Assembly: GCA_030524425.1 (NCBI GenBank)
Contig: JAUNGN010000013.1
Span: 1-63,107 of the forward strand
Length of the DNA: 63,107 nt
Reading direction: 5' to 3'
Origin: Clostridia bacterium
GTDB taxonomy: Bacteria; Bacillota; Clostridia; Lachnospirales; CAG-274
The position numbers were made by a program, and so were the translations under genes. How positions within the stretch are numbered: the first letter of the stretch is position 1; the number at the start of each line of letters is the position of its first letter. This document shows, piece after piece, positions 1 to 7,857 of the stretch. A model generated the notes under the pieces. The model saw only the letters and a list, made by a program, of their open reading frames with translations. It was not told the DNA's origin and ran no database searches.

Positions 1-1
1 T

Positions 2-787
2 TATATGAGGGCAAGGTATTATAATCCTGAAACAGGCAGATTTATAAGTGAGGATCCTATTAAGAATGGCAGTAATTGGTATAGTTATTGTGGTGGCAAT
101 CCTGTGATATTTTGTGATCCTAGCGGATTAAGTGATATTTACATTATTTATTATAAAGGTGATAGCTCTAACGGATCATTAGCAGATAGAGCTTATAAGG
201 AATACAATTACTTAATAAATAAAACAGACTTCAGTGTTGAAATTAAAGGTATTTTAACACAAGAAGATTTTGAAAAGGCGTGGAATAGCATGGACAATAA
301 TGGTAAAGCTATTACAAAAGTTTCGTTATATGTGCATTCAAATTCACGGGCTTTGATTACTGTTGATGGAGGTATTGTTACAGATTCACATCCACAGGCA
401 AATACTTATTTACGTATTTCAGAATTAGATGAAAAAGAAATTTATTCTATTCATTTGTTTTCTTGTAATTCGGCTAATCTTGACCGTTTAAATAATAATA
501 TAGCATATGAATTTGCTTCAAATCAAAATGTTCAATATGTGTATGGTTGGGATGGTAGCATGGATTGGAATAGAATAACAGGAAATCCACAATTAGCTTC
601 AAAACAGCAATATTTTTATGGCAACTTGATTGGACCTAAAAGAAGTCCAGAAGGTCAAATTGTATATAAACGTGACAAATCAACTGGAAATATACAGATA
701 AGAAATGTTGTAACTGGATATTGCTATGGTTTATACGATGCTAATGGCAACAAGTTAACATATGAACAATCAGAGCCTGTTGCATGA
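2..787 (+). CDS. Rhs/YD-repeat polymorphic toxin, C-terminal part (5' truncated)
   Basis: The reading frame is open to the left edge, so this is the 3' end of a larger gene. The first ~42 visible residues are the hallmark Rhs core end (ARYYNPETGRFISEDP, then a DPSGL-type junction), after which Rhs proteins carry a variable toxin domain. The variable domain (~residues 43-260) has a hydrophobic strand ending in His (YVHSN, H111 counted from the first Met at base 5) and another ending in Cys (HLFSCNSAN, C154). This spacing is reminiscent of caspase-like (clan CD) Cys/His peptidase folds, but that is only inference. The gene is followed after 15 bp by a membrane protein that is the natural immunity candidate. 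Rhs identity is firm; the toxin activity is unknown. Confidence 0.8.
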   Translation, partial: YMRARYYNPETGRFISEDPIKNGSNWYSYCGGNPVIFCDPSGLSDIYIIYYKGDSSNGSLADRAYKEYNYLINKTDFSVEIKGILTQEDFEKAWNSMDNNGKAITKVSLYVHSNSRALITVDGGIVTDSHPQANTYLRISELDEKEIYSIHLFSCNSANLDRLNNNIAYEFASNQNVQYVYGWDGSMDWNRITGNPQLASKQQYFYGNLIGPKRSPEGQIVYKRDKSTGNIQIRNVVTGYCYGLYDANGNKLTYEQSEPVA

Positions 788-802
788 TAAGGAGAAAGGG
801 TT

Positions 803-1246
803 ATGAAGAAAAAGCTATTATTTATTTTTTTTATAGGCGGATTACTGTTTTTTGTATGGAGCTTTTTAGGAATATATGGCATTAAGATGACTTATTACAC
901 GGACATAAGAACAAGCGGATTTGGTAATTATCCTTGGTGGGAAGTAATAAGAAGTGAGGAGGAATTGTTAGATTATAATAAATATTTAAAGCTTGATTTA
1001 GAAAAGTTGTCAAAAGTTAATTTTAATAGAAATGCGATTGTCCTTTCTAATGGAAGAAGAATAAATAAAATTGTTTATCGAAAACAGAATGTATTTTTAC
1101 CGTTTTTAATTTATAATTATTCAGGAATAGCTTACTTACAAAATGATTTTAATGAAAATACTGTTTTTGTGTATTTAATAGATATAAATAAAAGGTTATT
1201 TGTAGATAGACACTTTGATGAACATTCTCAGTACATTATAGAATAA
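803..1246 (+). CDS. Small membrane-anchored protein, candidate immunity protein
   Basis: A 147-residue protein with an N-terminal hydrophobic segment (residues ~4-25) after a lysine-rich start, which fits a single membrane anchor, then a soluble domain of ~115 residues. The start is supported by GGAGAAAGG just upstream. I recognise no family. Its position 15 bp after a Rhs toxin end is the usual place for a cognate immunity gene, and a membrane anchor would fit a toxin acting at or entering through the envelope. A terminator-bearing repeat follows immediately. Immunity is inferred from position only. Confidence 0.6.
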   Translation: MKKKLLFIFFIGGLLFFVWSFLGIYGIKMTYYTDIRTSGFGNYPWWEVIRSEEELLDYNKYLKLDLEKLSKVNFNRNAIVLSNGRRINKIVYRKQNVFLPFLIYNYSGIAYLQNDFNENTVFVYLIDINKRLFVDRHFDEHSQYIIE

Positions 1247-1277
1247 AAAACTTGTAATTTTATAAGTTATAACAATA

Positions 1278-1521
1278 AAAGGTTGTATAATATTTGGTGT
1301 GGTTATGAAAAATCACACCAAATATTTTTATGACTAAAAAAAATATAGACATAAGCTCCGCTTTATGTCAAAATTAATGCGACCAAACCAAATCTTGAAA
1401 GGCGGCAACTTATGTCTATATTAATTATACATCAGTTTTATTAAATTTAAAAGACCTAAATTTAGATTTTTAAAAAATATTTGTGAGGTTAAAACTATTA
1501 ATGGTATTAAAATAAAAATAA
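1278..1521 (+). repeat. Direct repeat, copy 1 (~244 bp)
   Basis: This segment is nearly identical to 2938-3168. Both begin AAAGGTTGTATAATATTTGG, carry a terminator hairpin, then a GACATAA...TTATGTC dyad, then GAAAGGCGG followed by ATG. Copy 1 has a ~14-bp insertion relative to copy 2 (around 1371-1384) and lacks one base after its ATG, so the short reading frame that is open in copy 2 closes after about ten codons here. Each copy lies directly downstream of a candidate immunity gene. The shared coding start resembles the N-terminus of ISL3-family transposases (NYTSVLLNLK), so the repeat is probably the decayed 5' end of an insertion sequence. Confidence 0.8.
1289..1329 (+). terminator. Rho-independent terminator inside repeat copy 1
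   Basis: A 13-bp perfect stem (AATATTTGGTGTG at 1289-1301 with its complement at 1314-1326), a 12-nt loop and a T tract. It lies 42 bp after the stop of the candidate immunity gene and would end the toxin/immunity transcript. Confidence 0.75.
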
Positions 1522-1914
1522 CAGATTAACAACAATTATGTTAAGATTTTTAAAAATATTTGCGTTACTAGAGGATAGTACTTCGCTATTATCTTACTGA
1601 TCTGTATATAGATAACACCTTAGCAAATTACAAACTTTAAATTTTATCGTTAAGCACTTATGGATTTTTTGTAGCGTCTATTTTTGAAAGTATTAATATT
1701 CTATTTAAATATATTATAATTGCGATAAGTTACCCCTAAGTGAGATACTTTTTAATATTGAACGTTTAAAAAATTTATATAAGCACTAGGAACCTATATT
1801 TTTAACAACAAGGATAGAATAAAGAAATGTTCTATCCTTGTTTAAGCATGCAGTTAATACTGCACATTATTTTTGTAATAATGTATTGATATATTATTAC
1901 TTATATAGTATTGA
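1522..1914. other. Intergenic stretch with one hairpin, no gene seen
   Basis: About 390 bp of very AT-rich sequence with stops in all frames. It includes a partial echo of the repeat (around 1540-1565, ending TTTTTAAAAATATTTGCG). One clear structure is a hairpin at 1807-1842: a 13-bp perfect stem (AACAAGGATAGAA with its complement) and a 10-nt loop, without a strong T tract. It may be an old terminator. I see nothing else. Confidence 0.5.
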
Positions 1915-2313
1915 TATTGTAATGTTTTAAAAGTAATTAATTATTTTCGTCTGTTACTGTATAGCCTTTTTCAGAATGATAAACAATTTACAGATAAGTT
2001 TAAAGAGAGCTTTAATCAACTGGGTGGTGATGAAAAGTTTGGCTCATTTGGTATATCATTTACTAATAATAAGGATTTATACTATTCAATATATAATGCT
2101 ACAATAGATTATTACATATATGATCTTGATGAGCATACTAAGTATATAGAATTTTATTTATATGATACATATGACTATACAGAGTTTAAGTTAATGACAG
2201 AAGGAATAAGCTTTCCTAATTTTGCAAATGATGCTGCAACTATAAGTCAAAAGATGGGTGCAATAAATGAATTTAATATCGTTGTAAAATTTAATATTAC
2301 AATTAAAGTCTAA
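1915..2313 (+). pseudogene. Orphan C-terminal fragment of a second toxin-like protein
   Basis: An open frame of ~132 codons with no start codon and no usable ribosome site; the convincing protein-like part runs from 1972 to the stop at 2311-2313 (residues such as FGSFGISFTNNKD and YYIYDLDEHTKYIEF). It ends 21 bp before the next membrane-protein gene, exactly as the upstream Rhs tail precedes its membrane protein. I read it as a displaced or decayed toxin C-terminus left beside its immunity gene, a common arrangement at Rhs loci. No Rhs core remains in front of it. The family is unrecognised. Confidence 0.55.
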
Positions 2314-2334
2314 TTTGTGGAAGGGAAGATAGTT

Positions 2335-2919
2335 TTGAAAAAGGTGTTAAAAATAAAAAAAATTATAATTAGGATTATTATTGCAATATTGGCAGTTATA
2401 TGTGGTACACCATTGTTTATGTTTTTAATTTTATTAGTTTTTTTTATGTTATTTTATACAGGAGCAAACTCAGGTATTGAATGGGTCGAAAATTTGACAT
2501 ATGCAATAAATGATAAAGTTACAGACTCAAATTACTATGATCAAGATGTAATTAAGGATAGAATTGTTTTAAATGGAGGTAAATTTGTTATTACAGAAGT
2601 TGATGATAGATTTAATCTTATAATGTACACTAAATATAATAAAGTTCAGAATATAATTCTTAATAGTTTTTACTGGGATGTGTTAGATAATAAGATTTAT
2701 GTTGTAGGTGATAATGAATATGCTGTTACTTATACCGATATGGATGAGGAGGATAAGTGTAAAGTTTTACTAAAAAACAGTAGTGTTTTAATTGATGAAA
2801 TAACCAATTATTCGGAAGATATTAAAATTTTAAACAGTTTTGAAGAGTTTACAAAGGATGAACAAAGAGTTTTATTGGATATTAAAAATAACGGCTCTTT
2901 GTTTGTTGACACTAATTGA
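2335..2919 (+). CDS. Membrane protein, candidate second immunity protein
   Basis: A 194-residue protein with a long, very hydrophobic N-terminal segment (roughly residues 8-38, one or two membrane passes) and a soluble acidic C-terminal domain. I chose the TTG at 2335 because AAGGGAAG lies at the right distance; a GTG at 2317 is also in frame but has no ribosome site. The gene follows the orphan toxin-like fragment by about 20 bp and is followed by the second repeat copy, mirroring the first cassette. I know of no family match; the immunity role is positional inference. Confidence 0.55.
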   Translation: MKKVLKIKKIIIRIIIAILAVICGTPLFMFLILLVFFMLFYTGANSGIEWVENLTYAINDKVTDSNYYDQDVIKDRIVLNGGKFVITEVDDRFNLIMYTKYNKVQNIILNSFYWDVLDNKIYVVGDNEYAVTYTDMDEEDKCKVLLKNSSVLIDEITNYSEDIKILNSFEEFTKDEQRVLLDIKNNGSLFVDTN

Positions 2920-2937
2920 AGTGTATTTTACAACTTT

Positions 2938-3168
2938 AAAGGTTGTATAATATTTGGTGTGGTTATGAAAAATCACACCAAATATTTTTATGACTAAAAA
3001 AATATAGACATAAGCTCCGCTTTATGTCAAAACCAAATCTTGAAAGGCGGCAGCTTATGTCTAATATTAATTATACATCAGTTTTATTAAATTTAAAAGA
3101 ACTAAATTTAGATTTTTCAAAAAATATTTGTGAAGTTAAAATTATTAATGGTATTAAAACAAAAATAA
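2938..3168 (+). repeat. Direct repeat, copy 2 (~231 bp)
   Basis: Second copy of the element at 1278-1521, with the same terminator hairpin, the same GACATAA/TTATGTC dyad and the same GAAAGGCGG-ATG start. Here the short reading frame is intact for more than 60 codons. Together the copies bracket the second toxin-remnant/immunity cassette and could recombine to delete it. Confidence 0.8.
2949..2989 (+). terminator. Rho-independent terminator inside repeat copy 2
   Basis: Identical 13-bp stem to the one in copy 1 (2949-2961 with 2974-2986) followed by T residues. It sits 30 bp after the stop of the second membrane-protein gene. Confidence 0.75.
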
Positions 3169-3248
3169 TTAATATTGTCAATAAACCCCATTTCATTAGA
3201 GTAAAAGTGGGATTTATTTACAATATTATGGGGGATTTTCCCCCATAA
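3057..3248 (+). pseudogene. ISL3-like transposase N-terminal remnant
   Basis: Open frame of 63 codons starting at the ATG at 3057 behind GAAAGGCGG. Its first ~40 residues (MSNINYTSVLLNLKELNLDF and on) resemble the N-terminus of ISL3/IS204-type transposases as I know them. The zinc-binding and catalytic parts are absent; the frame runs into hairpin sequence and stops. It is best treated as a dead remnant. The family call is from memory of typical N-termini and needs a search. Confidence 0.4.
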
Positions 3249-3252
3249 TATT
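3222..3252. terminator. Bidirectional hairpin between convergent units
   Basis: Perfect 14-bp stem (AATATTATGGGGGA at 3222-3235, complement at 3239-3252) with a 3-nt loop, just after the stop of the downstream minus-strand regulator. It would serve as terminator for the regulator gene and block read-through from the repeat. A second, imperfect hairpin (AATAAACCCCA/TGGGATTTATT) lies just before it at about 3180-3220. Confidence 0.65.
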
Positions 3253-3256
3253 ATAT

Positions 3257-3532
3257 CTATTTATACTTATCTGTAACAAAATAACCTTTTTCAACAGCTA
3301 AATCAACAACTTTATTAAGGTCAATGACTAAAGCAATCTTCATATTTGATGATGTTTGTGAACCGGGAAGGCATTCCCGGCGTTCTATATTTGAATATTG
3401 CTTTGTGGTAATTCCACACTTTTCTGCTGCTTCCTTTTGAGTATAACCCAGTTCATTTCTCCTTAAAATAAGGATTTCACTGTAAACCTGTTTTAATAAG
3501 CTTAAATTCTTATCTGAATCCGATTGTTTCAT
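3257..3532 (-). CDS. XRE-family helix-turn-helix regulator
   Basis: A 91-residue protein, nearly all one helix-turn-helix domain of the Cro/C1 (XRE) type: RRNELGYTQKEAAEKCGITT followed by KQYSNIERRE is the typical helix 2-3 pattern. I start at the ATG at 3532, preceded by AGGAGG; the longer in-frame extension upstream has no ribosome site. No sensing domain is present, so it may act through protein partners or as a simple repressor. It faces the toxin/repeat region but nothing in the sequence ties it to a target. Typical of mobile-element regulators or small orphan repressors. Confidence 0.75.
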   Translation of the reverse strand: MKQSDSDKNLSLLKQVYSEILILRRNELGYTQKEAAEKCGITTKQYSNIERRECLPGSQTSSNMKIALVIDLNKVVDLAVEKGYFVTDKYK

Positions 3533-3729
3533 AATTAATTTCCTCCTAAATTTTGATAATGTATATAAAAATATTTTATCAGGGGTAGGGGTGTATGCAT
3601 ATGAAATGCACTTCATATTATATAAAAATTGAAATATTACATTAATACAATATGTAATATTTGTCGAATGTTGACGTTTAAGGCAACAGGTATTGGAAGT
3701 TTCTAATATGTATTAATGGCATTTTAAAT

Positions 3730-3768
3730 ATAGTCATGACCACCTATTTAGCGGGTAGTCATGACTAT
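3730..3768 (-). terminator. Hairpin downstream of the Mn catalase gene
   Basis: 11-bp perfect stem (ATAGTCATGAC at 3730-3740, complement at 3758-3768) located ~70 bp past the stop of the minus-strand catalase gene. The T tract is weak, so it is a probable rather than certain terminator. The rest of 3533-3836 shows no gene. Confidence 0.45.
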
Positions 3769-3836
3769 AAACTTTTATAAAAAATTTCTGAGATTATACT
3801 TGACTTTTATCTGCGTTATTTTTGGGTGTTACACTT

Positions 3837-4502
3837 TTATCTAAAGCTTGGAGGATTGGCTTCAAAATTTCTCATACTGTTGTCAGGTGAAGGGGTTGAT
3901 AGGTTAAAATACAGCTTTGAATCCTTAGTTACGCCGAAATCTTTATTAGAGCCTGTATCCTGTATTTTGTTAAAGGCTTCTCTGAAAAGAGCATTATGGG
4001 CTTCTTCTCTGTTTAAAAGAAAGTCAATGGTTTCTCTCACCTTTTTATCTTTAATTTGTCTGTAGAGGTATTCATATACAACCTTTGCTCTTTGTTCTGA
4101 AGCAATATTTGATAAAAGATCTGCACATAAATCACCTGTTACGGTTACGTAATCTGCTGTCCATGAATAACCTGATGAATTAATTAATCCCGGATTCAAG
4201 CCTAACAGAACATGGGTTTCTATTTCGCCTGCACTTGTTTCCGTGTAATCGACATCATGACCATTTAGAAGATTAATTGTTGCAGCAACCATTTCCATAT
4301 GGCTTAATTCTTCTGCTGCAATATCCATAAACAAATCCTTTATTTCTTTATCCTTTATTCGGAAGCTTTGTGACATATACTGCATTGCTGCTTTAAGTTC
4401 GCCATTGCCTCCTCCCAGCTGTTCCTGCATAAGGGCTGCGTATTGCGGGTTTGGTTTTTCTACTGCTACAGGGTTTAATAATTGCTTTTCATGTTTAAAC
4501 AT
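3837..4502 (-). CDS. Manganese catalase family protein (CotJC-like)
   Basis: Full-length 221-residue ferritin-like di-manganese protein. The N-terminus (FKHEKQLLNPVAVEKPNPQY) and the paired helices with AAEELSHMEMV and NREEAHNALF match the Mn-catalase/CotJC family, where these Glu and His residues bind two Mn ions. Such enzymes dismutate hydrogen peroxide; in Clostridia and Bacilli the short ~220-residue form is often a spore-coat component. The ATG at 4502 is preceded by GGAG. It is transcribed divergently from the gene at 4623. Stand-alone, without the cotJA/cotJB genes seen in Bacillus. Confidence 0.85.
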   Translation of the reverse strand: MFKHEKQLLNPVAVEKPNPQYAALMQEQLGGGNGELKAAMQYMSQSFRIKDKEIKDLFMDIAAEELSHMEMVAATINLLNGHDVDYTETSAGEIETHVLLGLNPGLINSSGYSWTADYVTVTGDLCADLLSNIASEQRAKVVYEYLYRQIKDKKVRETIDFLLNREEAHNALFREAFNKIQDTGSNKDFGVTKDSKLYFNLSTPSPDNSMRNFEANPPSFR

Positions 4503-4560
4503 TTTTTAGCTCCTTTACATATTTTTATTTATTTTTCCTTGATTCATATTAATTATGTAC

Positions 4561-4588
4561 TTGACTTTATATTTATTTATAGTAAAAT
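4561..4588 (+). promoter_or_regulatory. Sigma-A promoter for the saccharopine-dehydrogenase-like gene
   Basis: TTGACT at 4561-4566, a 16-bp spacer and TAAAAT at 4583-4588, 35 bp before the start codon. Confidence 0.5.
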
Positions 4589-4622
4589 CGAATTAACATA
4601 TAAAATTCGGAGGGATATTTTT

Positions 4623-5873
4623 ATGAGAATGATGTTAGTAGGGGCAGGTGCTGTAGGCGAAAGTATTCTGAAAATACTTAAGTTCAGAGATAGAGAGAAT
4701 AACTGGTTTAAATTTGCTCTTGTGTGTGACTGTGATATTAAAAGGGCAGAAGACGTTTGCTGTAAGCTTGGTGACGGTAATCGATTTATTCCCCATAGTA
4801 TAAATGCAACTTCTGCTGCTGAAATCACAAAGCTTATTAGGGAATATGATATTGATTTTGTTATGGATTGCGCTCCGCCCTTTGCAAGTAATTTTATTTT
4901 TGATGCCGCTTTTGATGCAGGTGTAAATTACGGAAATATGGGTACTTGGTCTGTGCCAATGGATAATCCTAAGCTTGGTCTTGGCATTGAAAACAGTTAT
5001 ATTGAGCCAATGACAAAGTATAACTTTGACAGACATGACAAGTGGAAAGAAAAGGGGAATATGGCTTTAATATGTATGGGAATTGATCCGGGTGTTGTAA
5101 ATGTATTTGCAAAGTATATCTGCACTAATTTACTTGATGAAACTACTGAAATTCATGTTAAGGACGGAGGCAATCTTACAATTCCTTCCGCTTCTGCTGA
5201 TGATATTATTTTTGGTTTTAATGTTTGGACTGTTCTTGATGAGGTAATGAACCCAAATGTTGAATATAATGAAGAAAGTGGCGGATTTATAGTTGAAAAA
5301 GCCTTTGCAGGTCAGGAAAAATTTATAATGCCTGAAGGTATAGGCGAAAACATTCTTGTTAAGGTTGAACATGAAGAAGTAGTAACAATGACAAAATACT
5401 TAAAGAAATATGGTCTTAAAAGATGTACATTTAAAATTTCTCTTGATGAAAATTTGATAACTGCCCTTAAAGTTATAGACAAGCTGGGACTAAGAAGTTT
5501 GCATCCCGTAGATATTAATGGTGTAAAGGTTGTGCCAAGAGATGTTGTGGCTGCCTGTGCTCCTCAGCCAAAGGATATTGGAGATGAGATGACTGGCAAA
5601 ATGATTGTTGGTGTTCATTGTATAGGTAAAAAGGATGGCAGAAATAAAGAATATTTTATGTATCAGCCTTTTGATAATCAGGAATCAATGAAAAAGTGGG
5701 GTTCTCAGGCTGTTGTTGCACAAACGGGCTTTGGTGCGGCTTTAGCCATAGAGCTTATAGGCAGAGGAATCTGGAAGGATAAGGGCGTATTTTCTCCTGA
5801 ATACTTTGACCCTATGCCGTATCTTAGGCTTATGGAGGAAAGTGGTTTCATATATAAAATTGAAGAAAGATAG
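4623..5873 (+). CDS. Saccharopine dehydrogenase family oxidoreductase
   Basis: 416 residues, with the start at ATG 4623 behind CGGAGGG. The N-terminal Rossmann fold opens with MLVGAGAVGES (NAD(P)-binding GxGxxG type), and a central GIDPGVVNVFA segment is characteristic of the saccharopine dehydrogenase/carboxynorspermidine dehydrogenase superfamily C-terminal domain. Members catalyse NAD(P)-linked reductive condensation or oxidative cleavage of amino acid adducts. The substrate cannot be read from sequence: carboxy(nor)spermidine or a lysine/homospermidine-type reaction are both possible. It is monocistronic between a promoter and a strong terminator, so context does not help. Confidence 0.8.
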   Translation: MRMMLVGAGAVGESILKILKFRDRENNWFKFALVCDCDIKRAEDVCCKLGDGNRFIPHSINATSAAEITKLIREYDIDFVMDCAPPFASNFIFDAAFDAGVNYGNMGTWSVPMDNPKLGLGIENSYIEPMTKYNFDRHDKWKEKGNMALICMGIDPGVVNVFAKYICTNLLDETTEIHVKDGGNLTIPSASADDIIFGFNVWTVLDEVMNPNVEYNEESGGFIVEKAFAGQEKFIMPEGIGENILVKVEHEEVVTMTKYLKKYGLKRCTFKISLDENLITALKVIDKLGLRSLHPVDINGVKVVPRDVVAACAPQPKDIGDEMTGKMIVGVHCIGKKDGRNKEYFMYQPFDNQESMKKWGSQAVVAQTGFGAALAIELIGRGIWKDKGVFSPEYFDPMPYLRLMEESGFIYKIEER

Positions 5874-5882
5874 CTGTTATAA

Positions 5883-5914
5883 AACCGACAATTATTTTAA
5901 GATAATTGTCGGTT
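5883..5914. terminator. Bidirectional terminator hairpin
   Basis: 13-bp perfect stem (AACCGACAATTAT at 5883-5895, complement at 5902-5914) between two convergent genes ending at 5873 and 5934. Confidence 0.7.
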
Positions 5915-5933
5915 AATTTATTAAATCTGTAAG

Positions 5934-7190
5934 TTAGTGTACACTGCTGTCAATTTTCTTAGCCTGATACTTTGAAAACGCAAATTTTTGGCTATGATAA
6001 AGACCGTAATAGCCTGAAAGCATATAGCTGATTGAAACAGCCAGTAAATAATATGGAATAGCCTCTATTCCAAAAAGCTCAAGAGCAATTAGCAGTGAGG
6101 AAATAGGGCAGTTTGTAACGCCACAGAAAAGGGATACCATGCCAATTGAGGCACAAAGAGAAGGAGACATCCCCATAAATTGTCCGAAAAAGCAGCCAAA
6201 GGTTGCACCAATGCAGAAAGAAGGAACTATTTCTCCGCCCTTAAAGCCGCTGGCTAGTGTAACTGATGTAAACAACATTTTCCAAATAAAGTCATAGGGC
6301 CTTGCTTCACCTTCAATTGCCTTTTCTATAAGTTCCATTCCGGTTCCCGTATAATCCCATGTGCGGAGAAGCACAGTGAACATAATTATTAATGTTGCAC
6401 CAAAAATTACACGGCAGAATTTACCAATAATAAGGCTGTTAAAAAGCTTATTTGTGCTTTTAAGAAGTATACAGAAAAGCACGCTTATGCCGGCACAAAG
6501 ACAAGCTAAAAATATGGTTTTACAGGCAGTAATGGTTGAGAAGTCCACAATGTCCGTAACCACAAAATGTTCAGGTATTGAGCCAAGTCTTACAGCTACA
6601 GCACTTGACACAAGGGAGGCTATTGTACATGGAACTAAGGCTGAATATTGCATTATGCCAACACTTACAACCTCCATTGAAAATATGGAAGCTGCTATTG
6701 GAGTGCCGAATAATGCTGAAAAGGCGGCACTCATGCCGGACATAATAAATACTTTCTGATCCTCATTATTAAGCTTGAAAAGCTTACCTAAAAAATTACC
6801 TATACTGCCTCCAATCTGCAGAGCGGCTCCCTCTCGTCCTGCCGAACCGCCGAAGGCTTGCGTAATGACTGTGGATACAAATATAAGAGGTGTCATTCTA
6901 AGGGGAATTTCTTTGCCCGACTGTATTGATTCAAGAACAAGGTTGGTTCCTCCGTCCTTTGAATAGTCCAAAAGCTTATAAAATCCTACAATCAGTACAC
7001 CGCCCACAGGAAGTAAAAAGATTAGCTGTGGATTTAAATTTCTCATACTTATACTTTCTCTTAAGCAATATGAAAAGGCAGCACATACTATACCCAGTAT
7101 AATGCCTGTATATAGTGAAAATCCAATCCATCTTAAAAGTTTACCTATTCTATTAAAAATGTGTTTAAAAAATCTTATTATTGAATCCAT
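5934..7190 (-). CDS. ClC-type chloride channel/antiporter
   Basis: 418-residue polytopic membrane protein. It has the ClC selectivity-filter signatures in order: a GREGAALQIG segment (the family GREGP motif with Ala for Pro) near residue 118, and GGEIVPSFCIGATFG near residue 319. The hydrophobicity pattern fits the ~18 membrane helices of the family and there is no C-terminal CBS pair. Prokaryotic ClC proteins exchange chloride (or fluoride) for protons; the filter does not show the features of fluoride-specific CLC-F that I would recognise. Monocistronic, downstream of tRNA-Leu on the same strand. Confidence 0.85.
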   Translation of the reverse strand: MDSIIRFFKHIFNRIGKLLRWIGFSLYTGIILGIVCAAFSYCLRESISMRNLNPQLIFLLPVGGVLIVGFYKLLDYSKDGGTNLVLESIQSGKEIPLRMTPLIFVSTVITQAFGGSAGREGAALQIGGSIGNFLGKLFKLNNEDQKVFIMSGMSAAFSALFGTPIAASIFSMEVVSVGIMQYSALVPCTIASLVSSAVAVRLGSIPEHFVVTDIVDFSTITACKTIFLACLCAGISVLFCILLKSTNKLFNSLIIGKFCRVIFGATLIIMFTVLLRTWDYTGTGMELIEKAIEGEARPYDFIWKMLFTSVTLASGFKGGEIVPSFCIGATFGCFFGQFMGMSPSLCASIGMVSLFCGVTNCPISSLLIALELFGIEAIPYYLLAVSISYMLSGYYGLYHSQKFAFSKYQAKKIDSSVH

Positions 7191-7326
7191 AATTATACCT
7201 CTAAATCATATTTATGGGTTACGGTGCTCATATTGTTTATTATTATATATTAATTATATAATAACATAAATATATACAAAAAACACTTTTGTTTTTAAAC
7301 GGAAAAATTTATTACTGTTATTACAA

Positions 7327-7354
7327 TAGCCTGTATAAATAAATATACAGGCTA
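7327..7354 (-). terminator. Hairpin between tRNA-Leu and the ClC gene
   Basis: 11-bp perfect stem (TAGCCTGTATA at 7327-7337, complement at 7344-7354) with a 6-nt loop, ~90 bp downstream of the tRNA on the minus strand. The T tract is short; probable terminator of the tRNA transcript. Confidence 0.4.
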
Positions 7355-7443
7355 AAAGGTTGTTGATATTGGCAACACGAGCCGACATCATAAAATATTT
7401 AATTACTTTTGTGTTTAGGGGGAAACTGAGTAAATTTATTAAT

Positions 7444-7522
7444 GCGGACAGGGGGACTTGAACCCCCACTCCTGAGAACTAGATTCTAAGTCTAGCGCGT
7501 CTGCCAATTCCGCCATGTCCGC
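7444..7522 (-). tRNA. tRNA-Leu (anticodon UAG)
   Basis: Read on the minus strand, the 79 nt begin GCGGACATGGCGGAATTGG and end with the matching acceptor strand TGTCCGC. The anticodon arm is CTAGA-CTTAGAA-TCTAG, giving anticodon TAG (reads CUA and related Leu codons). The D-loop GG and the T-arm GGGGGTTCAAGTCCCCC are canonical, and a short extra arm is present as expected for leucine. The 3' CCA is not encoded. Confidence 0.95.
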
Positions 7523-7569
7523 ATAATTTTACATAAAAATAAAATATAAGTAAACTAATCACAACAATT

Positions 7570-7598
7570 ATTATAATTAATTGTTGTAGTTTTGTCAA
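7570..7598 (-). promoter_or_regulatory. Consensus sigma-A promoter of tRNA-Leu
   Basis: On the minus strand TTGACA (7598-7593), a 17-bp spacer and TATAAT (7575-7570): both hexamers are perfect consensus. Initiation would fall ~40-45 nt before the mature tRNA 5' end at 7522. Confidence 0.85.
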
Positions 7599-7623
7599 CA
7601 AAAACTTTTAATAAAAATTTTCA

Positions 7624-7731
7624 GGGCTGTTAATTGAAAGAGAAAAGGTTACAGGTGATGTGTTCAGAGCATGTCTTAATCAGGCAGGTGAGTTTGCTCA
7701 TGTTTCTGAGGCTGACAAAATGAAGATATAA
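7624..7731 (+). pseudogene. Short 3' gene fragment of unknown origin
   Basis: A 35-codon open stretch with protein-like composition (LLIEREKVTGDVFRACLNQA and on, ending ADKMKI-stop) and no start codon. It is followed by a strong plus-strand terminator at 7755, which makes sense only if a gene once ended here. I do not recognise the family. Most likely the tail of a gene removed by deletion or rearrangement. Confidence 0.4.
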
Positions 7732-7754
7732 CAACAGAAGATTAGTTTTTAAAG

Positions 7755-7808
7755 GGCTGCTTCAAAATGAATAATTTCAATTCATTTTGAAGCAGCCTTT
7801 TTCTTTTT
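7755..7808 (+). terminator. Strong rho-independent terminator
   Basis: 16-bp perfect stem (GGCTGCTTCAAAATGA at 7755-7770, complement at 7782-7797) followed by a long T-rich tract (TTTTTCTTTTTT). It has no intact plus-strand gene in front of it; it probably belonged to the fragment at 7624-7731. It may also stop antisense read-through into the repair operon. Confidence 0.8.
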
Positions 7809-7857
7809 TGTGTATATATGGCGTTTAATTTTCTTCCTTTATAAAAACAAAGCAGTC

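Noticed and set aside
4482..5372. Minus-strand frames opposite the saccharopine dehydrogenase-like gene
   Set aside because: Low-complexity antisense translations without ribosome sites; the plus-strand gene is clear.
6361..6966. Plus-strand open frames opposite the ClC gene
   Set aside because: They are antisense shadows; the minus strand encodes a clear ClC protein over the same bases.
7254..7469. Open frame of 71 codons on the minus strand
   Set aside because: It overlaps the tRNA-Leu gene and a hairpin, has no ribosome site and an implausible composition.
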